From Pseudooceanicola onchidii (GTDB taxonomy: Bacteria > Pseudomonadota > Alphaproteobacteria > Rhodobacterales > Rhodobacteraceae), in assembly GCF_004959925.1 (NCBI RefSeq), contig NZ_SPUW01000001.1, positions 992,001 to 1,056,000 on the forward strand: a DNA stretch of 64,000 bases, given 5' to 3'. The stretch's first letter is position 1, and the number at the start of each line of letters is the position of its first letter. A program made the translations under genes and the position numbers. The notes below the pieces were generated by a model. It saw nothing but the letters and a program-made list of their open reading frames with translations, was not told the origin of the DNA and did not search any database. Shown here piece after piece: positions 25,996-35,038 of this stretch.

Positions 25996-26358
25996 TTACA
26001 TGAAGCCCAGTTCAAGCCGCGCTTCGTCGGACATCATGTCCATGCCCCAGGGCGGTTCCCAGGTCAGCGCCACGTCGACCTGCTTGACGCCTTCCAGCGG
26101 CTCGACCGCGTCGGCCACCCAGCCCGGCATGTCGCCCGCCACGGGGCAGCCCGGCGCGGTCAGGGTCATGATGATCTTGACCTCGTTCTCCGGCGTGATG
26201 TCGATCGTGTAGATCAGGCCCAGGTCGAAGATATTCACGGGGATTTCAGGGTCATAGACAGACCGGCACGCATCCGTCACCGCGTCGTACAGCGGGTGAT
26301 CGGTGGTCGAGGGCGCAATCAGCGGCGTTCCTTCAAGCGGTTCCTGAGTGTCGGTCAT
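25996..26358 (-). CDS. DUF59/MIP18 family Fe-S assembly protein (SufT-like)
   Basis: The 120-residue protein carries the DUF59 (MIP18) domain: DAVTDACRSVYDPEIPVNIF, then DLGLIYTIDI, and TAPGCPVAGDMPGW with the reactive Cys71. Members help mature Fe-S proteins in the SUF or related systems. The start is the ATG before TDTQEP. An upstream extension in the same frame has no family similarity. It precedes the SatD/DUF3307 and HesB/TfoX genes on the same strand, with 66 nt before the SatD gene that include a dyad. Confidence 0.9.
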   Translation of the reverse strand: MTDTQEPLEGTPLIAPSTTDHPLYDAVTDACRSVYDPEIPVNIFDLGLIYTIDITPENEVKIIMTLTAPGCPVAGDMPGWVADAVEPLEGVKQVDVALTWEPPWGMDMMSDEARLELGFM

Positions 26359-26451
26359 GATATCCTGCCTTAGTCCTGAGCGTTTATATAGGTTTTTGCA
26401 CCGCCGGGGTCCAGTGCCCGAAACGCCGCCCAAAGGGCCGGGTGCGCGGGA

Positions 26452-27717
26452 TCAGGCGATCGTGACAGGCCGGTCGTCATGCGCAAAGGCATGGGCCAGC
26501 CGGTTCGGCACCATCGGCCGGGCCGGGTCCATGTGCTGGACGGGCAGGGTGGGAAACAGCGTCAGGATTTCCTCGCGCAGGTCGTCCGACAGCGCGGCCA
26601 TGGCAATATTGCCCGGCAGCAGGCTTTCGGCCGGGGCGCCATTGGCAAAGATGACCTCGTGCCGGTCGAACAGGATGTGCCAGTATTCGATGTCGCGCCC
26701 GTCCGCGATGCGCCGCACGGTCCGGTCGTTGACGAAGCCGTAGGCAGGGACCAGGCAGTCCTCTTCGCCCATGAAAAGCTCGGCCTGCCACCCGGTGACA
26801 TACAGCCGGTGCTGCGGTGACACCATCAGCGCGCTGTGATTGCCGACGGTCCCCGGGGCAAAGCGGATCGGGGCAAGCTTGCCGGTGGCGGTCGCGGCGC
26901 TGCAGCCGATCCAGCGGATGGGCTGCACGCCGCCGTCGTGGGTCACGACCATGTCGCCGATCTTCAGCTTGTGCACGGGCACCTCGCCATCGGGCGTCAG
27001 GATCCGGGTGCCGCGCAGAAAACAGATCGTGCCCTCCATCGCGACCGACCGCACGGCCTGTTCGTTCGTCGACCCGCCGGTCGCGCCGGACATGGCAAAG
27101 AACACCCGGTCGCCGCCCAGGACATCGTACAGATCCTGTTCGGAATACCCGTCGCCATTGGCGTCCCCCGCGTCGAAGACGGCCTGACCCAGCAGGACGT
27201 TGTCGAAACTGACCGACAGCGTGTTGGTGGCCGCCGTCCAGCTGATCTCGACCAGGTGCCAGGCGCCGTCTTCGATGTTGCCGCTGCCCAGCTGGATATT
27301 GGGCGATGCCAGATAGCTTGAGCTGAATGCACCCCCCGCATCCGACTGCGCCCGAAGCTGGACATGGTCATACGTCGCGTCGCCCGCGTTCTGGAAGGTG
27401 TCGAATTCCAGGACAAAGGCATTCTGGACGTGGTCGGTGCCGAAGTATTCACCGCCCGACGTCGGCGTGATGTTGCTGCCGTTCGGGTCGTTGTGGAACA
27501 TCCACGTCAGACCGTCGGCACCCGAGTCGTTGTAGCCGTAGAAGGCCTCGTAGCTGAACGAGAAGTCGTAGTTGATCGAATAGGCGGTGGTGGTGCTGAC
27601 AAGACCGGCCTGAAAGGTCTGATCCGGCGTCAGCGTGTAGGTGCCCGTGACGGAATCATAGGTGGCGTCGCCGGTCGTGACCGTGCTCGACTCATCCCAG
27701 TTCACGTTGCGCGCCAT
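26452..27717 (-). CDS. Lectin-like domain fused to a Hint (hedgehog/intein) domain
   Basis: The 421-residue protein has an N-terminal beta-rich region with an L-type lectin look: DGLTWMFHNDP near residue 75, then AFVLEFDTFQNAGDATYDHV, and WHLVEISWTAATNTLSVSFD. A calcium-loop-like DANGDGYSEQD lies at residues 185-195. The Hint domain starts at Cys232 (CFLRGTRILTPDGEV) and continues with SPQHRLYV. Hint modules of this type cleave themselves after the residue before the cysteine. There is no classical signal peptide, so a type I secretion route is plausible. It is probably secreted or surface-located; its ligand is unknown. Confidence 0.8.
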   Translation of the reverse strand: MARNVNWDESSTVTTGDATYDSVTGTYTLTPDQTFQAGLVSTTTAYSINYDFSFSYEAFYGYNDSGADGLTWMFHNDPNGSNITPTSGGEYFGTDHVQNAFVLEFDTFQNAGDATYDHVQLRAQSDAGGAFSSSYLASPNIQLGSGNIEDGAWHLVEISWTAATNTLSVSFDNVLLGQAVFDAGDANGDGYSEQDLYDVLGGDRVFFAMSGATGGSTNEQAVRSVAMEGTICFLRGTRILTPDGEVPVHKLKIGDMVVTHDGGVQPIRWIGCSAATATGKLAPIRFAPGTVGNHSALMVSPQHRLYVTGWQAELFMGEEDCLVPAYGFVNDRTVRRIADGRDIEYWHILFDRHEVIFANGAPAESLLPGNIAMAALSDDLREEILTLFPTLPVQHMDPARPMVPNRLAHAFAHDDRPVTIA

Positions 27718-28026
27718 GGCCTGCCCAATTCGCACCGCAAGGCGGGGCCTGCGGCTGTTACCTCAGATACGACAGACCCACGTCCCTCAATCCCGACGAT
27801 CTGCACTGCTCGGCCGGTTGATCCGGCCTTTGGTTTGCGGCGCCGCCGGGCGATTGCACCCGTCCGGCCCCTGAACGACCTGCCATGGGCGTCAAACACG
27901 CCGGACAGATCCTGGCGCGGCATCATCGAATGTCTTGAAAGATGCCTACCAGAGTATCCTTAACACACTGTAACTGAACCACCTATACCGGCAAGGTCAC
28001 GTCGCTGTTAAGCTCTTTCGGATAGG
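27718..28026. other. 309-nt intergenic region upstream of the lectin-Hint gene
   Basis: This stretch lies between the RimK-like gene stop and the lectin-Hint start, both leftward. It holds no convincing gene. The part from 27950 to 28020 is comparatively AT-rich (CTTAACACACTGTAACTG) and is the likely promoter region. No repeat or strong terminator was seen. Confidence 0.4.
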
Positions 28027-29454
28027 TCAGGCCGACTTTCCGGTGCGGCGTCTGGGCACAGGGGCGGGGCGGACGCGGGCCTCGATCTCGTCATAAAGCT
28101 TGCCGACGATGTCGCGCTTGGTCGCCGTCTCGATCCCTTCGAACCCCGGAGAGGAATTGACCTCGAGCACCTTCGGCCCGTTGTCGGACCGCAAGAGGTC
28201 GACCCCGGCCATGTTCAGCCCGAAGGCCCGCGCCGCGCGCACGGCCGTCTCGCGCTCTTCCTTGGTGATCTTGACGGGCGTGGCCTTGCCACCCAGGTGC
28301 AGGTTCGACCGGAAATCGCCGCCCTCCGAGGTCCGCTTGATCGCCGCGACGACCTTGCCCGCGATGACCATGCAGCGGATGTCCTCTCCGGCGGCTTCCT
28401 TGACGAAATGCTGCACGAGGAAGTTGGCCTTGAGCCCCCGGAAGGCCGAGATGACCGAATCCGCCGCCTTGCGCGTCTCGGCCAGCACCACGCCGCGCCC
28501 TTGGGTGGATTCCAGCAGCTTGACGATCAAGGGCGCCGAGCCGACCAGCCCGATCAGGTTGCCGGTGTCCTTTGGCGACGAGGCAAAGGCCGTCGCGGGC
28601 ATGCCGATCCGGTTGCGCGCCAGCACCTGGTGCGCATGCAGCTTGTCGCGCGACGCGGTGATGCCCGCGCTGCCGTTGACGCAGAAGGTGCCGATGGTTT
28701 CGAACTGGCGGATGACGGCAGTGCCATAGGGCGTGATCGAAGCGCCGATGCGCGGGATGATCGCGTCATAGCGCGGCAGACGCTTGCCGTCGTAATGCAC
28801 CTCGGGCGCCATGGCATTGATCGCCATGTAGCAGCGCACGGTGTCGATCACCTCGACCGTGTGGCCGCGCGCCTCTCCGGCTTCGACCAGGCGGCGGGTC
28901 GAATAGTTGTCCTCGCGCGACAGCACGGCGATCCGCAGCACCCGGTTCGGCGCGGATTTCCGAACAGTGGCCGAATGATAGACGTCGTAGTCCAGTTCGG
29001 GCTGGCAGAACCTTTCGCCCGGCTCGACCGTGGCGCGATCGACCAGCGCCTGGCGGCCCAGCAGCATGTGCGACTGCATCCCCCGCCGGTCGGTCAAGGT
29101 CACCTCGATCGGCCAACTTTCCCCGTCGATCAACACGGTGGTGCTGATGACGTTGCGCATCTCGGTCTCGCCGTTGGACGAGGTCACCTCGCGCCGGTCG
29201 ATCAGATCGGCGGAACAGGCGATTTCAAGATCCTCGCGCCCCGGGATGGGCTGCACCGTGAAGCGGACCTGCGGCTTCTCGGCCCGGCCGAAGATCTCGA
29301 TGTTGGTGGCATGCAGCGCCGAGGTCCGTGCCCCGGTGTCGACCTTCACCTTCAGCGCAGGCAGGCCGAGATCGGGCAGCGCCAGCCATTCTTCCCAGCC
29401 AAGGCGCAGGCTGGGATGGGTCTGGGTCTCGGGGCCGGTCAGGTCATGTGCCAT
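28027..29454 (-). CDS. rimK: RimK-like ATP-grasp ligase fused to an N-terminal RimB-type protease domain
   Basis: The 475-residue protein joins two parts. Residues about 15-150 form a retropepsin-like domain of the RimB/DUF type. Its motif [14 protein letters not shown] contains the active aspartate Asp39, and HMLLGRQAL comes later. From about residue 170 the RimK ATP-grasp ligase follows: [54 protein letters not shown], and metal-binding [14 protein letters not shown]. RimK adds glutamates to ribosomal protein S6. The substrate of this fusion is not known. It is divergent from tgt. Confidence 0.88.
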   Translation of the reverse strand: MAHDLTGPETQTHPSLRLGWEEWLALPDLGLPALKVKVDTGARTSALHATNIEIFGRAEKPQVRFTVQPIPGREDLEIACSADLIDRREVTSSNGETEMRNVISTTVLIDGESWPIEVTLTDRRGMQSHMLLGRQALVDRATVEPGERFCQPELDYDVYHSATVRKSAPNRVLRIAVLSREDNYSTRRLVEAGEARGHTVEVIDTVRCYMAINAMAPEVHYDGKRLPRYDAIIPRIGASITPYGTAVIRQFETIGTFCVNGSAGITASRDKLHAHQVLARNRIGMPATAFASSPKDTGNLIGLVGSAPLIVKLLESTQGRGVVLAETRKAADSVISAFRGLKANFLVQHFVKEAAGEDIRCMVIAGKVVAAIKRTSEGGDFRSNLHLGGKATPVKITKEERETAVRAARAFGLNMAGVDLLRSDNGPKVLEVNSSPGFEGIETATKRDIVGKLYDEIEARVRPAPVPRRRTGKSA

Positions 29455-29550
29455 GGGTCACTCCGCGGCGAAGATGGGTCAGAGGGCGTCGTCTCGGTGA
29501 TTCCCTTACCCCAGTCCAGCAAAGAAATCGTGTCATGGCGGCCGGGCAAC

Positions 29551-29583
29551 ACCCCGCCGCCCCCTTCACAAGGGGCGGGGTTT
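29551..29583 (+). promoter_or_regulatory. GC-rich hairpin in the tgt upstream region
   Basis: CCCCTT (29561-29566) pairs with AAGGGG (29570-29575). An outer CCCCG/CGGGG stem continues beyond a small bulge, followed by TTT. It lies 34 nt before the tgt start, in the gap shared with the divergent RimK-like gene. It could be an attenuator or a terminator. It does not match a known preQ1 element. Confidence 0.35.
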
Positions 29584-29616
29584 CCGCCAAAAGGCCGGGC
29601 ACAGGAAGGGACACCC

Positions 29617-30747
29617 ATGACCACCCGCTTCAGCTTTGAAAAACTGGGCCAGGACGGCAAGGCCCGCACCGGCGTCATCCACACCCCGCGCGGCGACATC
29701 CGCACCCCCGCCTTCATGCCCGTCGGCACCGCCGCCACGGTCAAGGCGATGCTGCCGGAAAGCGTGGCGGCCACCGGCGCCGACATCCTGCTGGGCAACA
29801 CCTATCACCTGATGCTGCGCCCCACGGCGGAACGCATCGACCGGCTGGGCGGGCTGCACAGGTTCATGAACTGGTCGAAGCCGATCCTGACCGACTCGGG
29901 CGGCTTCCAGGTGATGAGCCTCGCGGACCTGCGCAAGCTGACCGAGGACGGCGTGACCTTCCGCAGCCATATCGATGGCTCCAAGCACATGCTCTCTCCC
30001 GAACGTTCGATGGAGATCCAGCGCCTGCTCGGCTCCGACATCGTGATGTGCTTTGACGAATGCCCCGCGCTGCCCGCCGACCGCACCCGGATCGAGGACA
30101 GCATGCGCCTGTCGATGAGATGGGCCGAACGTTCGCGGGCGGCCTTCGGGGACCGCCCGGGCTATGCGCTCTTCGGCATCCAGCAGGGCGGGCTGGAACA
30201 GGACCTGCGCGCCGAAAGCGCCAAGGCCCTGCGCGACATCGGCTTTGAAGGCTACGCCATCGGCGGCCTCGCCGTGGGCGAGGGGCAGGAGGCGATGTTC
30301 GCCTGTCTCGACTATGCACCCGACCAGCTGCCCGAGGACAAGCCGCGCTACCTGATGGGTGTCGGCAAGCCCGACGACATCGTCGGCGCGGTCAAGCGCG
30401 GCGTCGACATGATGGACTGCGTGCTGCCCTCGCGCTCGGGCCGAACCGGGCAGGCCTTCACCCGCCACGGCGTCGTGAACATCAAGAACGCGCGCCACGC
30501 CGATGATCCGCGCCCGCTCGACGACTCCTGCACCTGCCCGGCCTGCCGCAGCTATTCCCGCGCCTACCTGCACCATGTCTACCGCGCGCAAGAGATGATC
30601 TCGGGCATGCTGCTGACCTGGCACAACCTGCATTACTTCCAGGAGATCATGCAGGGCATGCGCGACGCCATCGCCGCGGGCACTTTTGGCGATTGGGAAA
30701 CGCGCTTTCACGAAGGCCGTGCCGAAGGCGACATCCCCCCGCTGTAA
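29617..30747 (+). CDS. tgt: Queuine tRNA-ribosyltransferase
   Basis: The 376-residue enzyme exchanges the wobble guanine of GUN-anticodon tRNAs for preQ1. It has [13 protein letters not shown] with the catalytic aspartate region, the second catalytic region [17 protein letters not shown], and the C-terminal zinc site [16 protein letters not shown]. The ATG follows a GGAAGGG ribosome site. It is the partner in the pathway of queA, which lies about 14 kb further right. Length and all motifs are normal. Confidence 0.97.
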   Translation: MTTRFSFEKLGQDGKARTGVIHTPRGDIRTPAFMPVGTAATVKAMLPESVAATGADILLGNTYHLMLRPTAERIDRLGGLHRFMNWSKPILTDSGGFQVMSLADLRKLTEDGVTFRSHIDGSKHMLSPERSMEIQRLLGSDIVMCFDECPALPADRTRIEDSMRLSMRWAERSRAAFGDRPGYALFGIQQGGLEQDLRAESAKALRDIGFEGYAIGGLAVGEGQEAMFACLDYAPDQLPEDKPRYLMGVGKPDDIVGAVKRGVDMMDCVLPSRSGRTGQAFTRHGVVNIKNARHADDPRPLDDSCTCPACRSYSRAYLHHVYRAQEMISGMLLTWHNLHYFQEIMQGMRDAIAAGTFGDWETRFHEGRAEGDIPPL

Positions 30748-30806
30748 GGGGGGCGCTGCCCCCGCCGCCTGCGGCGTCTCCCCCGGAGTATTTCGAGAAG
30801 GTGAAG
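30748..30806 (+). repeat. Intergenic repeat copy after tgt, direct orientation
   Basis: Immediately after the tgt stop come GGGGGGCGCTGCCCCC, then a GCCGCCTGCGGC hairpin, then TCCCCCGGAGTATTTCGAGA and AGGTGAAG. This is the full repeat architecture. With the opposite copy that follows it forms a long imperfect inverted repeat. Confidence 0.7.
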
Positions 30807-30812
30807 ATCAGG

Positions 30813-30846
30813 CTTCATCTTGCCCAAAATACTCCCGCCGGAGGCC
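30813..30846 (-). repeat. Inverted repeat-core copy before cbiD
   Basis: On the minus strand this reads GGCCTCCGGCGGGAGTATTT followed by TGGGCAAGATGAAG, the same core as the copies near 4.1 kb and 49.1 kb. It faces the direct copy only six bases away. Confidence 0.65.
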
Positions 30847-30891
30847 TCCGCCCTCTGGCCTCGCGCAGCGCCCCGGGCCATGGTGGCGCGG

Positions 30892-31926
30892 ATGAGTGAC
30901 GATCCAAAACCCCTCCGCCGTGGCTGGACCACCGGCGCCTGTGCCACGGCCGCGACCCGGGCCGCGCTGATCGGCCTATGGCGGGGCGAACGGCCCGAGT
31001 TCGTCCGCATCACCCTGCCGCGCGGCGAGAAGCCGGAGTTTGCCGTGACCCATTGGGCGACCGGCCCGGGCTGGATCGAGGCGGGGATCATCAAGGATGC
31101 CGGTGACGATCCGGACGTGACCCACGGCGCGCTGATCATTGCGCGGGTCGCTGGTTCGGACGGGGGCGTGGTCTTTGCCGCGGGTGCGGGTGTCGGCACT
31201 GTCACCAAGCCGGGCCTGCCGATCCCGCCGGGCGAGCCCGCGATCAACCCCGTGCCGCGCCAGATGATGCAGGCCGTCGTCGCGGATCTGGCCGCGCGCG
31301 AGGGGCGGGCGGCGGATGTGACCGTCACGATCTCCATCCCCGGAGGTGAGGATCTGGCCGCCAAGACCTGGAACCCGCGCCTCGGCATCGTCGGCGGGTT
31401 GTCGGTGCTGGGCACCACCGGCATCGTCCGGCCTTTCAGCTGTGCGGCCTGGATCGCCTCGATCCACCGGGGGATCGACGTGGCGCGGGCGGGCGGGCTG
31501 ACCCATCTGGCGGGTTGCACCGGGGCGACCTCGGAAAAGGCGGTGCAGGCGCTGCTGGGTCTGCCGGATCAGGCCATGCTGGACATGGGGGATTTCGCGG
31601 GTGGGATGCTCAAGTACCTGCGCCGCCACCCGGTCGACCGGATCACCATCGGCGGCGGGTTGGGCAAGCTGACCAAGCTTGCGCAGGGCGCGGTCGATCT
31701 GCACTCCGGCCGGTCGCAGGTGGAGTTCGCCGCGCTCTCTGTCGCGCTGGATGCGCCCGAGGTCGCCGGGTGTTCGACCGTGCTCGAGGTGCATCAGCGT
31801 CTGGGCGACCGGCTGATCGACTGGCTGATCCCGGCCGCGCGCGAGGCCGCGCAGGCCATGGTGCCCGACATCGCCGTGGGCATCGTCGCCGTCGACCGGC
31901 AAGGCCGGGTGGTGGGGCAGGGATGA
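30892..31926 (+). CDS. cbiD: Cobalt-precorrin-5B (C1)-methyltransferase CbiD
   Basis: The 344-residue protein has the CbiD signature: LRRGWTTGACATAATRAAL at the N-terminus, then FAAGAGVGTVTKPGLPIPPGEPAINP-type glycine/proline region. It methylates C1 during corrin ring formation in cobalamin synthesis. I place the start at MSDDPKP. An ATG four codons earlier and a longer open frame reaching into the repeat are less likely. It overlaps the next gene, cobK, in ATGA. The other cobalamin genes must lie elsewhere. Confidence 0.94.
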   Translation: MSDDPKPLRRGWTTGACATAATRAALIGLWRGERPEFVRITLPRGEKPEFAVTHWATGPGWIEAGIIKDAGDDPDVTHGALIIARVAGSDGGVVFAAGAGVGTVTKPGLPIPPGEPAINPVPRQMMQAVVADLAAREGRAADVTVTISIPGGEDLAAKTWNPRLGIVGGLSVLGTTGIVRPFSCAAWIASIHRGIDVARAGGLTHLAGCTGATSEKAVQALLGLPDQAMLDMGDFAGGMLKYLRRHPVDRITIGGGLGKLTKLAQGAVDLHSGRSQVEFAALSVALDAPEVAGCSTVLEVHQRLGDRLIDWLIPAAREAAQAMVPDIAVGIVAVDRQGRVVGQG

Positions 31927-32663
31927 CGCTGCTTCTGCTGGCAGGTACTGCCGAGGCACGACAGATCGCCGCGCAGTTGGCCGAAGCGGGGCTGCCGGTG
32001 CTGGCCTCGCGCGCCGGGGCCGTGCGCGAGGTGGCGGACTATCCCGTGCCGACGCGGACGGGCGGCTTTGGTGGGGCCGAGGGGTTTCTGACGACCCTGC
32101 GCGACCACCAGATCACCGCCGTACTGGACGCGACCCACCCCTTCGCAGCGAAGATCACCGAGCGCACGGCGCGGCTTTGCGCCAAGGCGGATCTACCCTA
32201 TGCCCGCCTGTCACGCCCCGAATGGACCGCAGGCCCGGGCGACGAGTGGCACGATGTCGCCACCCCCGAGGAGGCCGCGCGGCAGATCCCCCAGGGTTCA
32301 CGCGTCTTCCTCGCCACCGGCGCGCAGGAGGTCGCGCGCTATGCCGCGCTGGACGGGCGGGCCGCGGTCTTTGTCAGGCGGGCCGAGGCGACCGGCGCGG
32401 AGTTTCCCTTTGCCAGGGGGCGCTGGATCGTCGGGCGCGGGCCGTTCGACGTGGACGCGGACCGGGCGCTTTTTCAACTGCTTGGCATCGACTGGATCAT
32501 CACCAAGAATGCCGGGGGGGCAGCGTCCCGCGCGAAGCTTGACGCCGCGCGGGAACTGCACCTGCCGGTGGTCATGATCGCGCGGCCGCCCGAACCAAAA
32601 GGCATGCCGATCCTGCGCACGACCCAAGCCGCCGTCGACTGGGCCACGGCCAGATGCACCTGA
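31923..32663 (+). CDS. cobK: Precorrin-6A reductase
   Basis: The 246-residue enzyme reduces precorrin-6A in corrin synthesis. The family pattern is visible: MTLLLLAGTAEARQIA at the start, VLDATHPFAAKITERTARLC near residue 65, and WIITKNAGGAASRAKLDAAR near residue 195. It is coupled to cbiD by a four-base overlap. Its own stop overlaps the start of the DNA glycosylase gene by ten bases. Whether it is the CobK or the CbiJ type (precorrin versus cobalt-precorrin) cannot be decided here. Confidence 0.94.
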   Translation: MTLLLLAGTAEARQIAAQLAEAGLPVLASRAGAVREVADYPVPTRTGGFGGAEGFLTTLRDHQITAVLDATHPFAAKITERTARLCAKADLPYARLSRPEWTAGPGDEWHDVATPEEAARQIPQGSRVFLATGAQEVARYAALDGRAAVFVRRAEATGAEFPFARGRWIVGRGPFDVDADRALFQLLGIDWIITKNAGGAASRAKLDAARELHLPVVMIARPPEPKGMPILRTTQAAVDWATARCT

Positions 32664-33271
32664 TCGAGACCGAGGCCGACATCGCCGAAGGGGCGCAGGC
32701 TCTGGCCGGGCTCGATCCGGCCTTTGCGCCGTTGACCGTGCTGACCCCGCCGCTGCGCCGTCGTCCGCCGGGGTTTGCCACGCTGTTGCAGGCGATCGTC
32801 GGACAGCAGGTCTCGACCGCCTCGGCCGCCGCGATCTGGGCGCGGGTCGTGGACGCCGGGCTGACCGATCCTGTCGCCGTCACCCGGGCGGGCGAAGACG
32901 GGCTGCGGGGCGTCGGGTTTTCCCGCCCCAAGATCCGCTACGCCCTCGCCCTGGCCGCAGCCGACATCGACTATACGCCCGCGGGTGACCACCCCGACGA
33001 GGCCGTCATCACCGACCTGACCCGCATCCCCGGCATCGGCCGCTGGACGGCCGAGATCTATGCGCTCTCAGCGCTCGGGCGGCCCGATATATTCCCGGCG
33101 GGCGATCTGGCCTTGCAGGAGGCCGCGCGCATCCTCTACGACCTAGACCAAAGGCCCGACGAACGGACCCTGCGCCAGATGGCTGTGCGCTGGTCTCCGT
33201 GGCGGGCCGTCGCGGCGCGGCTTCTGTGGGAGCTGTACCGGACCCACAAACAGAGGGAGAGCATGATATGA
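32654..33271 (+). CDS. DNA-3-methyladenine glycosylase, AlkA/HhH-GPD family
   Basis: The 205-residue base-excision repair enzyme removes alkylated bases. The helix-hairpin-helix lies at residues 122-140 (LTRIPGIGRWTAEIYAL), with the catalytic Asp151 in IFPAGDLALQEAARIL. The FATLLQAIVGQQVSTASA segment near residue 50 is also typical. It lacks the extra N-terminal domain of E. coli AlkA, as is common for the shorter family members. It overlaps cobK by ten bases and the esterase gene by four, so it is in a tightly packed run unrelated in function. Confidence 0.93.
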   Translation: MHLIETEADIAEGAQALAGLDPAFAPLTVLTPPLRRRPPGFATLLQAIVGQQVSTASAAAIWARVVDAGLTDPVAVTRAGEDGLRGVGFSRPKIRYALALAAADIDYTPAGDHPDEAVITDLTRIPGIGRWTAEIYALSALGRPDIFPAGDLALQEAARILYDLDQRPDERTLRQMAVRWSPWRAVAARLLWELYRTHKQRESMI

Positions 33272-33933
33272 CACGGGTTTTGAATGCAGAGCGGAAAGAG
33301 CCGGTTTCGGGCACCACGCGATCGGTGGTGGTTTTCCTGCACGGCTATGGCGCCAATGGGGCGGACCTTCTGGGGCTCGCTGACCCGCTTGGCGAACACC
33401 TGCCCGATACGCTGTTCGTCGCCCCCGATGCGCCCGAATCCGTGCCCGGCGCGCCCTTTGGCTACCAGTGGTTCCCGATCCCTTGGCTCGACGGATCGTC
33501 CGAAGAAGAGGCCGAACGCGGCATGATCCAGGCGGTCGAGGATCTGAACGCCTTTCTCGACGCGCTGATGGTGGACGAGGACGTGTTGCCCGAACAGGTC
33601 GTCCTGTTCGGCTTTTCGCAGGGCACCATGATGTCGCTGCACGTCGCGCCGCGTCGCGAGGACGAGATGGCGGGGATCGTCGCTTTCTCGGGTCGATTGC
33701 TGAAGCCCGAACTGCTGGCGGACGAGGTCGTCTCCCGCCCGCCCGTTCTGCTGGTGCATGGCGATCAGGACGACGTCGTGCCGCCGCAATCCCTGCCCGC
33801 CGCCGCCGAGGCCCTGCAGGAGGCCGGCTGGAAAGAGGTCTATGCCCACGTCATGAAGGGCACCGCCCATGGCATCGCGCCCGATGGCCTGTCGGTCGCA
33901 TTGGCCTTCATGCGGGACAAATGCGGGCTGTAA
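33268..33933 (+). CDS. Phospholipase/carboxylesterase family alpha/beta hydrolase
   Basis: The 221-residue cytoplasmic hydrolase shows VVFLHGYGANGADLL (oxyanion region), the nucleophile Ser117 in FGFSQGTMMS, an acid residue at Asp168/169 in HGDQDDVVP, and His201 in GTAHGI. This is the carboxylesterase 2/LypA pattern. Natural substrates are unknown and could be acyl esters or thioesters. GAGGGAGAG precedes the start, which overlaps the glycosylase stop in ATGA. Confidence 0.92.
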   Translation: MTRVLNAERKEPVSGTTRSVVVFLHGYGANGADLLGLADPLGEHLPDTLFVAPDAPESVPGAPFGYQWFPIPWLDGSSEEEAERGMIQAVEDLNAFLDALMVDEDVLPEQVVLFGFSQGTMMSLHVAPRREDEMAGIVAFSGRLLKPELLADEVVSRPPVLLVHGDQDDVVPPQSLPAAAEALQEAGWKEVYAHVMKGTAHGIAPDGLSVALAFMRDKCGL

Positions 33934-34060
33934 CGACCTGCAGATGAGCGAAGACCAGACGCCCGGCCGATCCGCCGGGCGTTTTGCGTATCGCCGCCGA
34001 CAGGTGCTTTACCGCCCGGTCGGTAAGTGCTTTTCTGCGCCCATCCAAAGGGAGAGAGAC

Positions 34061-34366
34061 ATGATCATCATCACCGGCACCATGGAGGTGGCCCCCGGCA
34101 ACGAGGACAAGGCGAAAGAGAACTTCGCCATCGCCGCCGAGGCCGCCAAATCCGAACGTGGCTGCATCGAATACCGGTTCTGGCAAAGCGTCAGCACCCC
34201 GACCGAATTCCGCGTCTACGAGGAATGGGAAGACAAGGGCTGCCTGAAGGAACATTCCGAACACCCGAACTTCAAGGCACACGGCGAACGCATGGCGCCG
34301 CTTGGGGTGACGAACCGCAAGCTGAAGATGATCGAGCCGGACCGGATCAAGGACCTCGCGATCTGA
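34061..34366 (+). CDS. Antibiotic biosynthesis monooxygenase (ABM) domain protein
   Basis: This 101-residue protein has the ABM dimeric ferredoxin-like fold pattern: MIIITGTMEVAPGNEDKAKE, then ERGCIEYRFWQS and FRVYEEWEDKGCLKEHSEHP. Family members include quinol monooxygenases (YgiN) and heme-degrading enzymes, but many have no known activity. The ATG follows AAGGGAGAGAGAC. It stands between the esterase gene and the convergent VOC gene. Confidence 0.88.
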   Translation: MIIITGTMEVAPGNEDKAKENFAIAAEAAKSERGCIEYRFWQSVSTPTEFRVYEEWEDKGCLKEHSEHPNFKAHGERMAPLGVTNRKLKMIEPDRIKDLAI

Positions 34367-34384
34367 CGGAACCCCTGACCGGGC

Positions 34385-34810
34385 CTAGGCGTCGTCGAAC
34401 CACAGGCGTGGTTCGGCGATCTCGATCGAATTGCCGGCCGGATCGCGAAAGTAGATCGACCGCGCACCATTGGGCCAATGGAAATCGGCCTCGATCACGA
34501 TTCCCCGCGAGTTCAGCGTTTCGGCCCAGTTGGCAATCTGGGCGGCACTGGCGCGGAAACACAGGTGCCCCGGCCCCTGCGCCCCATGCGGCGGCACCGG
34601 CAGGGCGGGGTTGGTGCTTCCCGTCGCCGTCTGCACGGGATTGAAGATCAGCAGGACGATATCCCCCACGCGGTAGAAGACGTGCCGCCCCTCGACCTGC
34701 ATGATCTTCTCAAGCCCCAGGACGCCGCCATAGAAGGCTTCGGCGGCCTCAAGGTCCTCGGCGTAAAGGGCCGCTTCCAGCAGGCCGTCTAAAGATGGTG
34801 GTTCGCTCAT
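34385..34810 (-). CDS. VOC superfamily (glyoxalase/bleomycin-resistance) protein
   Basis: The 141-residue protein has the paired beta-alpha-beta motifs of the vicinal oxygen chelate fold. It shows LEAALYAEDLEAAEAFYGGV at the start, GPGHLCFRASAAQIANWAE in the middle with a metal-type histidine, and SIYFRDPAGNSIEIAEP at the end with the glutamate ligand. The activity could be a lyase or dioxygenase, or binding without catalysis. It converges with the ABM gene and diverges from the HNH gene. Confidence 0.9.
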   Translation of the reverse strand: MSEPPSLDGLLEAALYAEDLEAAEAFYGGVLGLEKIMQVEGRHVFYRVGDIVLLIFNPVQTATGSTNPALPVPPHGAQGPGHLCFRASAAQIANWAETLNSRGIVIEADFHWPNGARSIYFRDPAGNSIEIAEPRLWFDDA

Positions 34811-34911
34811 GACGCTTTAGCTAGCATGACCGGCAGGGCTGACCACCGGGGTGGCGGATCGTGCCAGGATCTGCCTGTTGTCACGGCACTGTCACCGAAT
34901 CCGGCTAGCCC

Positions 34912-34920
34912 TGTGGATAA
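34912..34920 (-). promoter_or_regulatory. Perfect DnaA-box sequence upstream of the HNH gene
   Basis: TGTGGATAA (TTATCCACA on the other strand) lies in the 228-nt divergent region between the VOC and HNH genes. It is single, so not an origin. The same nonamer recurs in two other intergenic regions of the window. Confidence 0.35.
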
Positions 34921-35038
34921 GCTGTATGTCGGGGGCTTGCCTTAGGTCAGCCGCGATATATAGTCGATTTATCGGCAGGGGCGGGTCTCCCCGCCCCGCA
35001 GGCCAGGATGGGCGTGCAGGGCGAGGGCGGTTTTGACG

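Noticed and set aside
29455..29616. PreQ1 riboswitch before tgt
   Set aside because: Only a GC-rich bulged hairpin is present. The short A-rich tail and pseudoknot sequence of preQ1 elements are not seen.
28297..29616. An 816-codon rightward frame fused in front of tgt
   Set aside because: The part before 29617 is antisense to the RimK-like gene. tgt has its own ribosome site and the family start there.
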